NCBI GenBank assembly: GCA_028703495.1
Contig: JAQVMT010000011.1
Coordinates: 1 to 60,198, forward strand
Origin: Clostridia bacterium
GTDB lineage: Bacteria > Bacillota > Clostridia > Christensenellales > CAG-314
DNA length: 60,198 nucleotides
Direction of reading: 5' to 3'
Shown here: positions 8,836 to 18,710 of the stretch, piece by piece
Layout: every line of letters starts with the position of its first letter
How positions within the stretch are numbered: position 1 is the stretch's first letter
Notes under the pieces: model-generated
Database searches by the model: none
Told to the model about the DNA's origin: nothing
What the model saw: the letters and a program-made list of their open reading frames with translations, nothing else
Made by a program: the position numbers and the translations under genes

Positions 8836-9160
8836 AATTCCATCTACATCGGTTTAATTTATTTGCATTTTCATTACTTCTACCCTCAACGACGAGAGGG
8901 CTTTTCCAACCTTTGAGCTGCGGTCAAATCGGTATGCGCGGTGGCAAAAAAGGGTATAATTTAATATTGATTTAACATTCAAATTTATGTCCAGAACATC
9001 GGATTTTGCGCAAAATCCTCGATTTTGGTGTATTTTTTGCTTAAAATCGTGGCAAAAAGCTATTTTTTTACCAAATTTTGCAAAAATAATTCTGTCGTGG
9101 GTGTTGTGCTAACATATTACAACACTAAAACAAGTAAATAGCAGATTTTTATGTAAAGAG

Positions 9161-9189
9161 TTGCCTTATTTGGGCTTTACGGCTATAAT
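9161..9189 (+). promoter_or_regulatory. Promoter of the citrate lyase cluster
   Basis: TTGCCT at 9161-9166 and TATAAT at 9184-9189, 17 bases apart. Transcription would start near 9196, giving a leader of about 315 nt before citD. Confidence 0.7.
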
Positions 9190-9195
9190 ATACAA

Positions 9196-9509
9196 GAATA
9201 AAGTACAACTATGCCTTTTGAAGAAGAAGCGGATATTTAGTGGCGATTCGATGTAAAATGTATCGATTTTGTTGAGGATATATGCGTTATTGGAATTTTC
9301 TTACCTCTTTTAAAGTAGGTGATACTTTATTCGAAATCGAAACGAAACTTTCTTTTACTTGCACACACGTTTGCAAGCCGAGTTTACTCGGAACGCTGTG
9401 CGGAGTTTTAGGAGAGTGGGCTTGTTTCGGCACTGGGGGAGGGTGTGGCGAGTATGCCGAAGCTCCAAATATAAGCGGAAACGCAAAAAAACTTACAGGA
9501 GAGTCAGAG
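9196..9509 (+). other. Long 5' leader of the citrate lyase operon
   Basis: The leader is open in the citD frame from an ATG at 9282, so citD could in principle carry a 76-residue extension. The extension does not match CitD proteins and is rich in Cys, Thr and Gly, so I regard it as non-coding. It contains small hairpins (CTTGCA/TGCAAG near 9358-9377, CCGAG/CTCGG near 9378-9391). I do not recognise a known riboswitch. Confidence 0.4.
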
Positions 9510-9800
9510 ATGGAATTGAAGGCATCGACGGCGGGAACCCTGGAATCGGGAGATATTTTCGTGGAAATAAACCCGACCAACGAGGGCGGTATCGTCATTG
9601 AACTCAACAGCACGGTAAACTTTCAGTTTGGCAAGAGAATTAAAAAGGTAATAAATGATACTCTTGCAGAGACAGGCATCACGAACGCGGTCGTTGTGGC
9701 TACGGACAAGGGCGCATTGGATTGCACGGTTAGGGCTAGAATCGAAGCTGCTGCCGTACGCGCGGGCGCAGATTGCAAATTTGAAAAGAAGGAGGGTTAA
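9510..9800 (+). CDS. citD: Citrate lyase acyl carrier protein (gamma subunit)
   Basis: A 96-residue acyl carrier protein that holds the 2'-(5''-triphosphoribosyl)-3'-dephospho-CoA group of citrate lyase. The N-terminal ASTAGTLESGDIFVEI contains the conserved Ser (residue 13) that takes the prosthetic group. Length is normal for CitD when the start is placed at 9510, with AGGAG about ten bases upstream; an upstream in-frame ATG at 9282 would add 76 unrelated residues. It is the first gene of citDEFXCG; citE begins three bases after the stop. Confidence 0.92.
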   Translation: MELKASTAGTLESGDIFVEINPTNEGGIVIELNSTVNFQFGKRIKKVINDTLAETGITNAVVVATDKGALDCTVRARIEAAAVRAGADCKFEKKEG

Positions 9801-9803
9801 GGC

Positions 9804-10700
9804 ATGGGAAGACTACGCAGAACTATGATGTTCGTACCGGGCAATAACCCCAGTATGATGCAGGACGCATATATATACGGAGCGGATTCCATAATGCTTG
9901 ATTTGGAGGACTCCGTAACGCTTGCCGAAAAGGATGCGGCAAGAAGGTTGGTTTATCACGCTCTAAAGGAAATCAACTACGGCAACACGGAAATGGTTGT
10001 AAGAATCAATCCGTTGAACACACCTTTCGGCGTAAAGGACGTTGAAGCGGTGGTAAAGGCTGGCGTTAACGTTATTCGTATGCCTAAAACCGAAACTGCC
10101 GACGAGGTCAGAGAGGTTGAAGAAGAAATCGAAAAGGTCGAAAGAGAGATCGGCGTGCCCGTCGGTAAGACTTTGATTATGGCTGCTTTGGAGAGTGCGT
10201 TGGGTGTTATCAACGCTTATTCGATTGCGACGTCGTCCAAGAGAATGATGGGTATTGCTTTGGGTGCGGAGGACTATTGCGCCAACCTAAAGACCAACAG
10301 AAGCAAGGACGGAGCAGAGCTGTTGCTTGCGCGTCAGACCATCGTTGTTGCGGCAAGGGCTGCGGGAATCGATGCTCTCGACACGGTATTTTCGGATATG
10401 AACGATATGGAAACCTTCAGGAAGGATGTTGAGTTTATCAAGAAGCTCGGATTTGACGGAAAATCCATTATCAATCCCCGTCAAATCAGCATTGTCCACG
10501 AAACCTTCGCTCCTTCGCAGAAGGAAATCGACAAGGCAAGACTTATTCTCAACGCTATCAAGGACGCTGAAAAGAGAGGAAGCGGCGTTGTTTCGTTGAA
10601 TGGCAAGATGGTTGACAAGCCCGTTGTGATAAGGGCTCAACGTTGTATTGATACCGCTATTGCAAGCGGTTTAATCACAAGGGAGGAGCTGTATGTATAA
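9804..10700 (+). CDS. citE: Citrate lyase beta subunit (citryl-ACP lyase)
   Basis: A 298-residue CitE of the HpcH/HpaI aldolase fold. It cleaves citryl-ACP to oxaloacetate and acetyl-ACP. Visible motifs include RRTMMFVPGNNP at the N-terminus, DSIMLDLEDSV with the metal/substrate acidic residues (about 30-40), VVRINPLNTPFG and ALGAEDYCANLKTNRS with the second Glu-Asp pair. Length is typical. ATG at 9804 has GGAGG 9 bases upstream. The 3' end overlaps citF by 8 bases, indicating translational coupling. Confidence 0.96.
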   Translation: MGRLRRTMMFVPGNNPSMMQDAYIYGADSIMLDLEDSVTLAEKDAARRLVYHALKEINYGNTEMVVRINPLNTPFGVKDVEAVVKAGVNVIRMPKTETADEVREVEEEIEKVEREIGVPVGKTLIMAALESALGVINAYSIATSSKRMMGIALGAEDYCANLKTNRSKDGAELLLARQTIVVAARAAGIDALDTVFSDMNDMETFRKDVEFIKKLGFDGKSIINPRQISIVHETFAPSQKEIDKARLILNAIKDAEKRGSGVVSLNGKMVDKPVVIRAQRCIDTAIASGLITREELYV

Positions 10701-12231
10701 AGTAGATAAAGAGTATAAGGATCTGTTGAAGCAGACGGCGAAGAAAATGCACCTTCCCGTTCAGAAACTGGCTGAAAAGAAGAACCCTGAATTCAGAGGG
10801 GACTATCAGAAAAAATGCGATAAAATCGTTGATTTAGAAACTGCCGTTATCAACTGCGGATTGAAGGACGGAATGACTGTTTCCTTCCATCATCACTTCA
10901 GAAACGGAGACAAGGTGGTAAACTACGTTATGAACAAGCTTGCGCAGATGGGATTCAAGAATCTGCACCTTGCCGCATCGAGCTTGACCGACGTTCACGC
11001 ACCGTTGATTGACCACATTAAAAACGGTGTAATTACGCAAATCAGCACCTCGGGTTTAAGAGGAGAGCTTGCCGACTCAATCAGCCACGGACTTATGGAA
11101 AATCCCGTTATCTTCCGTTCGCACGGAGGACGTGCCGCTGCTATTGCCAATGACGAGCTGCACATTGACGTCGCATTTTTGGGAGCCAGCTCCTGCGACT
11201 ATATGGGAAATGCCAACGGATATTCCAGAACCAGCGAGGAAAAGAGTATTTGCGGTTCCTTGGGATACGCTATGGTTGATGCGGAGTATGCTGATAAGGT
11301 CATCATTTTGACCGATAACATTGTTCCTTATCCCAACGCGCCGTTTGCAATTTGCGAAAGAGATGTTGATTACGTTGTGGAGATTGCCTCGGTGGGCGAT
11401 TCCAGTAAGATTTCATCCGGTGCAATCAGAGATACCAAGAATCCTCACGACTTATTGCTTGCTCAAACTGCGGCTAAGGTTGTTGCAAATTCTCCCTACT
11501 TCAAGGAAGGCTTCAGCATGCAAACGGGTTCGGGCGGAGCTAGTCTTGCCGCTACGCAGTACATCGGCGAGTATATGAAGGAAGCCGGCATTACCGCAAG
11601 GTTTGCTTTGGGCGGAATTACCAGTCATATGGTAAAGCTTCATGAGGAAGGACTGATCAAGAGGTTGCTCGACGTTCAATCGTTCGATATGATTGCCGCT
11701 CAATCGCTTAAAAACAACCGCTTCCACCAGCAGATTTCGGGTAACGAGTACGCCAATCCGTTCGAGCCGGGCTCGGCAATGAATCTTTTGGATGTCGTAA
11801 TCCTATCGGCTTTGGAGGTGGACGTTAACTTCAATGTCAACGTATTAACAGGAAGCGACGGTATTATCAGAGGCGCGATCGGAGGACACCCCGATACGGC
11901 AAAGGGCGCGGCGATGAGCATTATCGTATGCCCGCTGTTAAGAGGCAGAATTCCTTGCGTTGTCGATAAGGTTACTACGCTTATCACACCGGGAGAAACG
12001 GTGGATGTTATCGTTACCGACAGAGGTGTTGCGGTTAACCCTGCAAGAAAGGACTTGCTTGAGTGTTTGCAGGATGCCAAGATCAGATTGAGAACCATCG
12101 AGGATTTGAGGGACGAGGCTTACAGCATTATCGGTGAAGCCGATCCCCTTCCGTTCGGAGATAAGGTTGTCGGTGTTGTTACCAGCCCGGAGGGCGCGGT
12201 ACTCGACATTATCAAAAATATTGTAGAATAG
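10693..12231 (+). CDS. citF: Citrate lyase alpha subunit (citrate:acetyl-ACP transferase)
   Basis: A 512-residue CitF that swaps acetate for citrate on the carrier protein. It matches the CoA-transferase-like family over its length, with TVSFHHHFRNGDKVVNYVM near residue 60, ISTSGLRGELADSIS, SHGGRAAAI and TGSDGIIRGAIGGHPDTAKG near residue 395-415. The start overlaps the end of citE by 8 bases with GGGAGGAG just upstream. An imperfect hairpin follows before citX. Confidence 0.96.
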   Translation: MYKVDKEYKDLLKQTAKKMHLPVQKLAEKKNPEFRGDYQKKCDKIVDLETAVINCGLKDGMTVSFHHHFRNGDKVVNYVMNKLAQMGFKNLHLAASSLTDVHAPLIDHIKNGVITQISTSGLRGELADSISHGLMENPVIFRSHGGRAAAIANDELHIDVAFLGASSCDYMGNANGYSRTSEEKSICGSLGYAMVDAEYADKVIILTDNIVPYPNAPFAICERDVDYVVEIASVGDSSKISSGAIRDTKNPHDLLLAQTAAKVVANSPYFKEGFSMQTGSGGASLAATQYIGEYMKEAGITARFALGGITSHMVKLHEEGLIKRLLDVQSFDMIAAQSLKNNRFHQQISGNEYANPFEPGSAMNLLDVVILSALEVDVNFNVNVLTGSDGIIRGAIGGHPDTAKGAAMSIIVCPLLRGRIPCVVDKVTTLITPGETVDVIVTDRGVAVNPARKDLLECLQDAKIRLRTIEDLRDEAYSIIGEADPLPFGDKVVGVVTSPEGAVLDIIKNIVE

Positions 12232-12249
12232 ATTTTTTTGCTCGACAAA

Positions 12250-12296
12250 GCCGCATAAATAGAGTGTCTGAATTTGATGTACTGTACTTATGCGGC
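12250..12296 (+). other. Hairpin in the citF-citX spacer
   Basis: GCCGCATAA (12250-12258) pairs perfectly with TTATGCGGC (12288-12296). There is no T run, so it is not an intrinsic terminator; it may stabilise the citDEF part of the message. The spacer is 144 bases, the longest gap inside the cit genes. Confidence 0.5.
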
Positions 12297-12375
12297 GGCG
12301 TCGGAAAATGCCGCAAGATTTGTATTTTCCCGTGCGGCGAAGGTTGCACCGCAAATGCGGTGTTTAATTGAGTAA

Positions 12376-12900
12376 ATGCGAAATTACGAGGTTACGCTTG
12401 ACGAGCTGTTGCAAAGCAGAGATGACAGACAAGCCGAGCAAAAGAGCTTTATCCAAAAATACGGTTGCCCTGTTATCAGCTTGACCGTTATGGCGGCAGG
12501 CAGAGTCAAACGGACGGAAAGCACCCGCCTTATAGGAAGGATTGCGGCTGAGGCTATTGAAAATGCCTTTAAGCCGTTTATTAACGGGAGCGTAATTCGC
12601 GACAAGCAGACCGGGTTCGAGGCAATTTACTCTGTTGAGGGAGATGCCGAGGACATAAAGGAAAAGACTTGCCGTCTTGAGGAAGAACATTTTTTGGGAC
12701 GGTTTATGGATATTGACGTTATCGGGACGGACGGTATTCCCCTAAGTCGTGAGAATGTCGGACGAACACCCCGGCAATGCGTGGTTTGCGGCAAGGTTGC
12801 GCGTGAGTGCGTGGTATCGAGATCGCATTCAGCCGAGGAGGTCAACGCTGTCGTTGATCGAAGGGTTAAAGAATATATACAATCCCGAAAAGGGGACTGA
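12376..12900 (+). CDS. citX: Apo-citrate lyase phosphoribosyl-dephospho-CoA transferase
   Basis: A 174-residue CitX that loads the precursor of the prosthetic group onto CitD. The family pattern is clear: LLQSRDDRQAEQK near the N-terminus, CPVISLTVMAAGRVKRT, and FLGRFMDIDVIG with the acidic cluster near residues 110-122, then RQCVVCGKVARECVVSRSHS, typical of CitX. Length is typical. No strong ribosome binding site precedes the ATG. It is followed 5 bases later by citC. Confidence 0.93.
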   Translation: MRNYEVTLDELLQSRDDRQAEQKSFIQKYGCPVISLTVMAAGRVKRTESTRLIGRIAAEAIENAFKPFINGSVIRDKQTGFEAIYSVEGDAEDIKEKTCRLEEEHFLGRFMDIDVIGTDGIPLSRENVGRTPRQCVVCGKVARECVVSRSHSAEEVNAVVDRRVKEYIQSRKGD

Positions 12901-12905
12901 AATGA

Positions 12906-13931
12906 ATGGCGGAATTAGAGGTTAGGGAAATCCCTGTCGGGTTGGCTTCAAGCAGAGCTCAAATTGCCGAGTTTCTAAAAAGAAACGGGCTGAGGAAGGA
13001 CGAGCTTGATTTTTATGTGGGGGTTTTCGACGAAAACGATTCACTGATTGCAGGCGGCGGATGCAAAGGGAATGTAATTAAGTGCGTTGCGGTAAGTAAC
13101 GATTTTCGCGAATACCATTTTGCCAACGTGTTGGTATCCAAACTGCGCGAGCATCTGCGCGAATACGATTTTTCAAATGTTTTCGTGTTTACAAAGGCGG
13201 AGAATAAGGTCGTTTTCGCAAGCCTGGGTTTTTTTGAGATAGGTAAAACCGATAAAGCCGTGATGATGGAAAGCAATCCTTTGGGGCTTAGGAGCTACAA
13301 GGAGTATTTGCAAGGTCACCGCGCCGAGGGTACAAACGGTTGTATCGTGATGAATTGCAATCCTTTTACGCTGGGACACAGGTATTTGATCGAGCAAGCT
13401 GCAAAAGCCGTCGATCGACTTCATATAATCCTAGTGAAGGAGGGAGACACCATTTTCAATTACGCCGACAGGCTGGAATTGGTCAAAAAGGGCGTAAAGG
13501 ATTTGGTCAACGTGGACGTTTGCGAGGGAAGCGATTATGTTATTTCGACTGCTACGTTTCCCAATTACTTCATCAAGAACTTGGATGAGGTAAGTATCGA
13601 GCAGGTTAAGCTGGATTTGGATATCTTCGTAAGACACATTGCTCCATCGCTTAACGTTTCCGTCAGATTTATGGGAAGTGAGCCTATCGACAAGCTTACC
13701 GCACTGTACAACCTCAAAATGCACGAGCTGTTACCAAAGGCGGGCATCGAGACAGTTGAGGTGCAAAGGCTGTACGCCGACGGTGAGGTCGTTTCTGCTT
13801 CGAGAGTCAGAAACCTCATTGCCGAAAAGAAGTATGACGAGTTGGCAAAATTGGTGTCGCCGTCGACTCTGCGCTTTGTGCGTTCTCAAAAGGGAAAGTA
13901 CGTAAGGGAAAAGCTTGCCGCAAAAGGTTAA
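12906..13931 (+). CDS. citC: [Citrate (pro-3S)-lyase] ligase
   Basis: A 341-residue ligase that acetylates the thiol of the CitD prosthetic group using ATP and acetate, activating the lyase. Residues about 1-130 are a GNAT-like domain; the nucleotidyltransferase domain begins at GCIVMNCNPFTLGHRYLIEQ with the HxGH-like TLGH motif (about 150-160) and ends with VVSASRVRNLI, a KMSKS-equivalent S-x-S-R-V-R block. The gene lies between citX and citG, as expected for maturation genes. Confidence 0.95.
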   Translation: MAELEVREIPVGLASSRAQIAEFLKRNGLRKDELDFYVGVFDENDSLIAGGGCKGNVIKCVAVSNDFREYHFANVLVSKLREHLREYDFSNVFVFTKAENKVVFASLGFFEIGKTDKAVMMESNPLGLRSYKEYLQGHRAEGTNGCIVMNCNPFTLGHRYLIEQAAKAVDRLHIILVKEGDTIFNYADRLELVKKGVKDLVNVDVCEGSDYVISTATFPNYFIKNLDEVSIEQVKLDLDIFVRHIAPSLNVSVRFMGSEPIDKLTALYNLKMHELLPKAGIETVEVQRLYADGEVVSASRVRNLIAEKKYDELAKLVSPSTLRFVRSQKGKYVREKLAAKG

Positions 13932-13974
13932 GCAGATTGGTTTAGGTTAATAAACAAGACAAAGGATTAGATAA

Positions 13975-14817
13975 ATGAGGAGTAGTAAGCTTTCGCAAGT
14001 AATTGTAGAGGCGGTAAGATACGCGCTTCAAGCGGAATTGGACGCAACGCCCAAGCCCGGTTTGGTTGACAGAAGAAACAACGGATCGCATACGGATATG
14101 GATTACGCGCTTATGCAGACAAGCATAGGTATAGTGGCGGAAAGCGTGGACGCTTTTTTAAAGGTTGCGGATTCCAATGTCGAGGACAATAATCTTTATA
14201 TTGAGAATCTTGCGCGCGAGATACAAGAGGAAGGCGTCAGAGCCGAGCTTAGAATGTTGAGGGCTACCGACGGGGTGAACACTCACAAGGGTGCGATTTA
14301 CTGTATGGGATTGGCGGCTACGGCGTACTACATTTGCTTTAAGACGGGCGGCGTAACTCCCCAATCGTGGCAGGAGCAGATCAAGCTTCTCGCGCTTAGT
14401 CTTGAAAGGACAAAGGACACAAAGGGCTATGCGGTTACGCGCAAATATCGCGTAAACGGAGCGGTGGAGAATGCAGTCGGCGGCTACCAACAGGTGTTTT
14501 CTAAATTCGTTCCCTTTTTCAACGCGATCGGCAGAGTTTATCCGTTCAACGAGGCTTGCGTGATTACTCTATTGTATATCGCAACCCAAATGGACGACAC
14601 GAATTTATACGTTCGTGGCGGCAAGGAGGGCGCGTTGTGGGCGGTTAAGCAGCTTGAACGACTGTTGCAGATTTTCAAAGAGGACGGCTACAACGAGGTT
14701 TTCGCACAACAGCTTGACGATGAGTTTATCAAACGCAACCTAAGTTTGGGCGGAAGTGCGGATATGCTCGCATTAACGCTGTTTGTCAACTCGATGCTGG
14801 AAATAGACAAAGCCTAG
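13975..14817 (+). CDS. citG: Triphosphoribosyl-dephospho-CoA synthase
   Basis: A 280-residue CitG that makes the citrate lyase prosthetic group precursor from dephospho-CoA and ATP. Family motifs: ELDATPKPGLVDRRNNGSHTD (split here as a run beginning at residue 22), LRATDGVNTHKGAIYCMGLA in the middle, and DTNLYVRGGKEG near residue 207. Length is standard. It ends the citDEFXCG set. No transporter or CitAB regulator is found nearby. A 258-base spacer separates it from the aconitase gene, containing a possible TATAAA box near 15009 but no clear -35. Confidence 0.94.
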   Translation: MRSSKLSQVIVEAVRYALQAELDATPKPGLVDRRNNGSHTDMDYALMQTSIGIVAESVDAFLKVADSNVEDNNLYIENLAREIQEEGVRAELRMLRATDGVNTHKGAIYCMGLAATAYYICFKTGGVTPQSWQEQIKLLALSLERTKDTKGYAVTRKYRVNGAVENAVGGYQQVFSKFVPFFNAIGRVYPFNEACVITLLYIATQMDDTNLYVRGGKEGALWAVKQLERLLQIFKEDGYNEVFAQQLDDEFIKRNLSLGGSADMLALTLFVNSMLEIDKA

Positions 14818-15075
14818 GCTTTACGAGCCACGACACTGTTTGGATTCGAGCTTGAGGTGAATCGGGGCGCGGTTGCGGAGGGTTAACGAGCGCATCGGTT
14901 GTGTACATAAACGCAGAAATAAAGCGCGAAAGGCTGCCGAGGTTCGATTCGGCGAAAATGAATATCGGGCGATAATCGAACGAAAAAGCAAATCGGGGTA
15001 AAACTCGGTATAAATATATAACAATAATCCCCAAGGGGGAAATATAATCCGAAAGGAAAAAACAGGAGTGAATTT

Positions 15076-17319
15076 ATGATTAAGCTTATCAACGAAGGTA
15101 CTTATCTTGTGAAAGGAAAGATGACCAAAGACCTTCAGGCTGACAAGAATCAGGCAAGGAAAGGCACAATGGCTTATCAGATAATGAATAAGCACAATAT
15201 ATCCAAAGACGAGAAGAAGATGAATATCGAATTCGACTGTCTTATGTCGCATGATATTACCTATGTAGGTATTATCCAAACGGCGAGAGCAAGCGGACTC
15301 AAAGAGTTTCCGTTGCCTTACGCTATGACCAACTGCCACAATTCCTTGTGCGCGGTGGGTGGAACAATCAACGAGGACGACCACGTTTTCGGACTTAGCG
15401 CTGCTAAGAAGTACGGCGGAATCTACGTTCCCGTAAACCAAGCCGTTATTCACCAATACGCAAGAGAGGCTATGTCCAAGTGCGGAAGCATGATTTTGGG
15501 AAGCGACTCACATACGCGTTACGGTGCATTGGGCACAATGGGCGTCGGCGAGGGCGGTCCCGAATTGGTTAAACAGCTGTTGCACAACACCTATGACGTG
15601 GATGCTCCCGAGGTAGTGCTTGTTTGGGTTACGGGCAAGGTTCCTCACGGTGTCGGACCTCACGATATTGCGGTCAGCTTGGTAAAAGCCGTTTTTGAAA
15701 ACGGATTCGTCAAGAACAAGATTATGGAATTCGCAGGCCCCGGTATCAAGAACCTACCTATCGATTTCAGAAACGGAATCGATGTAATGACTACCGAAAC
15801 CACATGTCTAAGCTCCATTTGGATGACCGACGACGAGGTTAAGAAGTACTATGTAAATCACGGCAGACCCGAAGATTATGCCGAGATCAAGCCTATGGAC
15901 GGCGCCTACTATGATTCGGTTATCGAGTTGGATTTAAGCAAAGCCGAGTGCATGATCGCACTACCCTTCCACCCGTCCAACGCATACTCCATTCAAGAGT
16001 TTAAGGCGAATGCAAGAGATATTTTGAACGAATTGGATAAGAGTGCCGTTGAGCAATTCGGCAAAAAGGTTCATTTCGATTTGAGCGAGAAATACGTTGA
16101 CGGCAAAATGCTTGCCGATCAGGGAATTATCGCCGGTTGCGCCGGCGGACTGTTTGACAACCTTTGTCAAGCCGCCAACATTTTGGACGGAGCAAGCACA
16201 GGCAACGGTTACTTCGGATTGAGCTGCTATCCTGCAAGTATGCCCGTATATATGGCTATGACAAAGACGGGAATCGCCGAAAAGCTGCTCGAAGCGGGCG
16301 CAATCATTAAGCCTTGCTTCTGCGGACCTTGCTTTGGTGCGGGCGACGTTCCTGCCAACAACGGATTCAGCATCCGTCATGCCACAAGAAACTTCCCCAA
16401 CAGAGAGGGAAGCAAGCCCGGACAAGGACAGATATCGTCGGTTGCTCTTATGGATGCGCGTTCAATTGCCGCGACGGCAAGAATGGAAGGCGTGTTGACA
16501 GCCGCAAGCGAAATCGATTACGACGACAGCTATATCGAGTACGAGTTCGACAAGAGTATTTATGACAAGAGAATCTACAACGGATACAAGAAGGCGGATC
16601 CCGAAGCCGAATTGAAATTAGGACCCAACATTACCGATTGGCCCAAAATGTACCCGATGCAGAAGAATATGCTGCTTGAGCTTTGCGCGGTTATTCATGA
16701 TCCCGTTACCACCACGGATGAATTGATTCCGTCGGGTGAAACCTCATCCTACAGATCCAATCCTTTGAAGCTAAGCGAATTTGCTCTTTCCAGACGTGTT
16801 CCCGAATACGTAGGACTCAGCAAAGCAGTTCAGGCTTTGGACAGAGCGCGCAGGGAAGGCAAGATCGATGCCAAGCTTACCGATGCTTTGGCGAAGATTG
16901 GCAAGGCGGACGAAATAAACGATACCGCTTTCGGTTCCTGCTTGTTTGCGAACAAACCCGGCGACGGTTCGGCAAGAGAACAGGCGGCAAGCTGCCAAAA
17001 GGTATTGGGCGGAGATGCCAACATTTGTTACGAGTACGCCACAAAGCGTTATCGCAGTAACTGTATCAACTGGGGTATCGTTCCGTTTACCATCGATAAA
17101 GAAACCGAATTTGACTATGAATCGGGCGATATGGTATTTGTTCCCAATGCAAGAGAGGCTGTCGAAAAGAGTATCGAGAATATCCCCGCCAAGGTTATCT
17201 CCAAGAAGGGAGTATTTGACATTATGCTTCACGTGAAGGGACTTACCGAGGATGAAAAAACCATTCTTTTGGAAGGCTGCCTGATGAATTACTACGCTGC
17301 CCAAAACAACAAGAAATAA
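15076..17319 (+). CDS. Aconitase-family hydratase (probable aconitate hydratase, YbhJ-like type)
   Basis: A 747-residue aconitase superfamily protein. Iron-sulfur and active-site segments are present: AMTNCHNSLCAVGG, GSDSHTRYGALGTMGVGEGG, and KPCFCGPCFGAGDVPANNG with the two cluster Cys residues of the CxxC pair; the C-terminal swivel domain includes ANKPGDGSAREQAASCQ and YRSNCINWGIVPF. The overall length and block order are closer to the YbhJ/hydratase branch than to AcnA or AcnB. Because an isocitrate dehydrogenase gene follows 83 bases later, conversion of citrate to isocitrate is the best inference. GGAG lies 7-8 bases before the ATG. Confidence 0.85.
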   Translation: MIKLINEGTYLVKGKMTKDLQADKNQARKGTMAYQIMNKHNISKDEKKMNIEFDCLMSHDITYVGIIQTARASGLKEFPLPYAMTNCHNSLCAVGGTINEDDHVFGLSAAKKYGGIYVPVNQAVIHQYAREAMSKCGSMILGSDSHTRYGALGTMGVGEGGPELVKQLLHNTYDVDAPEVVLVWVTGKVPHGVGPHDIAVSLVKAVFENGFVKNKIMEFAGPGIKNLPIDFRNGIDVMTTETTCLSSIWMTDDEVKKYYVNHGRPEDYAEIKPMDGAYYDSVIELDLSKAECMIALPFHPSNAYSIQEFKANARDILNELDKSAVEQFGKKVHFDLSEKYVDGKMLADQGIIAGCAGGLFDNLCQAANILDGASTGNGYFGLSCYPASMPVYMAMTKTGIAEKLLEAGAIIKPCFCGPCFGAGDVPANNGFSIRHATRNFPNREGSKPGQGQISSVALMDARSIAATARMEGVLTAASEIDYDDSYIEYEFDKSIYDKRIYNGYKKADPEAELKLGPNITDWPKMYPMQKNMLLELCAVIHDPVTTTDELIPSGETSSYRSNPLKLSEFALSRRVPEYVGLSKAVQALDRARREGKIDAKLTDALAKIGKADEINDTAFGSCLFANKPGDGSAREQAASCQKVLGGDANICYEYATKRYRSNCINWGIVPFTIDKETEFDYESGDMVFVPNAREAVEKSIENIPAKVISKKGVFDIMLHVKGLTEDEKTILLEGCLMNYYAAQNNKK

Positions 17320-17402
17320 ATGCAATCAGATGCGAAACGGCTCCGTTGCGGTTTAGAGCGGGCGGAGCCCTTCGTGCGGAAATAATCGGAGGAAATACGA
17401 AA

Positions 17403-18632
17403 ATGGAAAAAATAAAGATGACGACGCCGTTGGTTGAAATGGACGGCGACGAAATGACAAGAGTTATTTGGAAAACATTGAAGGATGAGTTGATACTTCC
17501 TTACGTTGACCTGAAGGTGGAGTATTATGACCTCGGTTTGACTCACAGAGATGCGACCAATGACCAAATCACTATCGAAGCGGCTAACGCAAACAAAAGG
17601 TTGGGCGTAGGTGTAAAATGTGCGACTATCACTCCTAACAAGCAAAGAATGGACGAGTATAAGCTCCACGAAATGTGGAAAAGCCCCAACGGAACCATTC
17701 GTTCCATCTTGGACGGTACGGTTTTCAGAACGCCTATCATCATCGACAGCATCAAGCCCGTGGTAAAGAATTGGAAAAAGCCTATCACTATTGCCCGTCA
17801 CGCTTACGGCGATGTGTATAAGGGAGTTGAGATCGTAACCGAAGAGCCCGGCGTTGCCAAGCTTGTATTTACCGGAGAAAGCGGAAAGGTTACCGAAGTC
17901 GAGGTCCAGAAGTTCAAGGGTAACGGCGTTTTGCAGGCTATGCACAACACGGAAAAGAGCATTACCAGCTTCGCGCATTCTTGTTTCAGATATGCAATCA
18001 CCACAAAGCAGGACCTTTGGTTCAGCACCAAAGACACAATAAGCAAGAAGTACGACGGAAGATTCAAGGCGATTTTCGAGGAAGTCTACAAGGAGTACGA
18101 GGAAGAATTCAAGAAGTTGGGAATCACCTATTTCTATACTCTTATCGATGATGCGGTTGCAAGAGTTATCAGAAGCGAAGGCGGCTACATTTGGGCTTGC
18201 AAGAACTATGACGGCGACGTTATGAGTGATATGGTAAGCACGGCTTTCGGATCGCTTGCAATGATGACCAGTGTGCTTTGCAGTCCCGACGGAAACTTCG
18301 AGTACGAAGCGGCTCACGGAACGGTTACTCGTCACTATTACAAGTATCTTAATGGCGAGGAAACCAGCACGAATCCTATGGCAATGATTTTCGCGTGGAG
18401 CGGAGCATTGAGAAAGCGCGGCGAAAAGGACAACCTGCCCGAGCTTATGAGATACGCAGACTGTTTGGAAAAGGCTTGCTTTGCAACGCTTAACGATGGC
18501 ATTATGACCAAGGACCTCGTAAATCTTGTTGAGGGTGCAGAAGTAAAGTCGGTCAATACAAACACGTTTATTGCCGAAATCAGAGTTAGATTGGAAAAAA
18601 TGCTTAACTGCAAATGCGGTTGTTGCTGCTAA
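17403..18632 (+). CDS. icd: NADP-dependent isocitrate dehydrogenase (eukaryotic/mitochondrial-like type)
   Basis: A 409-residue enzyme converting isocitrate to 2-oxoglutarate. It is the homodimeric class-II type: TTPLVEMDGDEMTRVIW at the N-terminus, KSPNGTIRSILDGTVFR with substrate-binding Ser/Asn/Arg, TLIDDAVARVIRSEGGYIWA, and DGDVMSDMVSTAFGSLAMM, EAAHGTVTRHY near the NADP site. ATG at 17403 has GGAGGA ten bases upstream; the earlier in-frame ATG at 17346 lacks one. Unusually, the chain ends in CKCGCCC, a Cys-rich tail I do not know from this family. A perfect terminator follows. Confidence 0.94.
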   Translation: MEKIKMTTPLVEMDGDEMTRVIWKTLKDELILPYVDLKVEYYDLGLTHRDATNDQITIEAANANKRLGVGVKCATITPNKQRMDEYKLHEMWKSPNGTIRSILDGTVFRTPIIIDSIKPVVKNWKKPITIARHAYGDVYKGVEIVTEEPGVAKLVFTGESGKVTEVEVQKFKGNGVLQAMHNTEKSITSFAHSCFRYAITTKQDLWFSTKDTISKKYDGRFKAIFEEVYKEYEEEFKKLGITYFYTLIDDAVARVIRSEGGYIWACKNYDGDVMSDMVSTAFGSLAMMTSVLCSPDGNFEYEAAHGTVTRHYYKYLNGEETSTNPMAMIFAWSGALRKRGEKDNLPELMRYADCLEKACFATLNDGIMTKDLVNLVEGAEVKSVNTNTFIAEIRVRLEKMLNCKCGCCC

Positions 18633-18710
18633 TCGGTTAAAGCGGAATGTCGATTTGTTTAAATCGTCATCTGCTCCGACTGTGAGCATGGAAAATAATT
18701 AATATATAGC

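Noticed and set aside
9282-9509. N-terminal extension of CitD (or a fused domain)
   Set aside because: The extra 76 residues match no domain; the Ser-containing CitD N-terminus and its ribosome binding site place the start at 9510.
17292-18689. A 465-codon minus-strand frame opposite isocitrate dehydrogenase
   Set aside because: It is antisense to a clear enzyme gene, lacks a ribosome binding site and has no family motifs; it is a codon-bias shadow.
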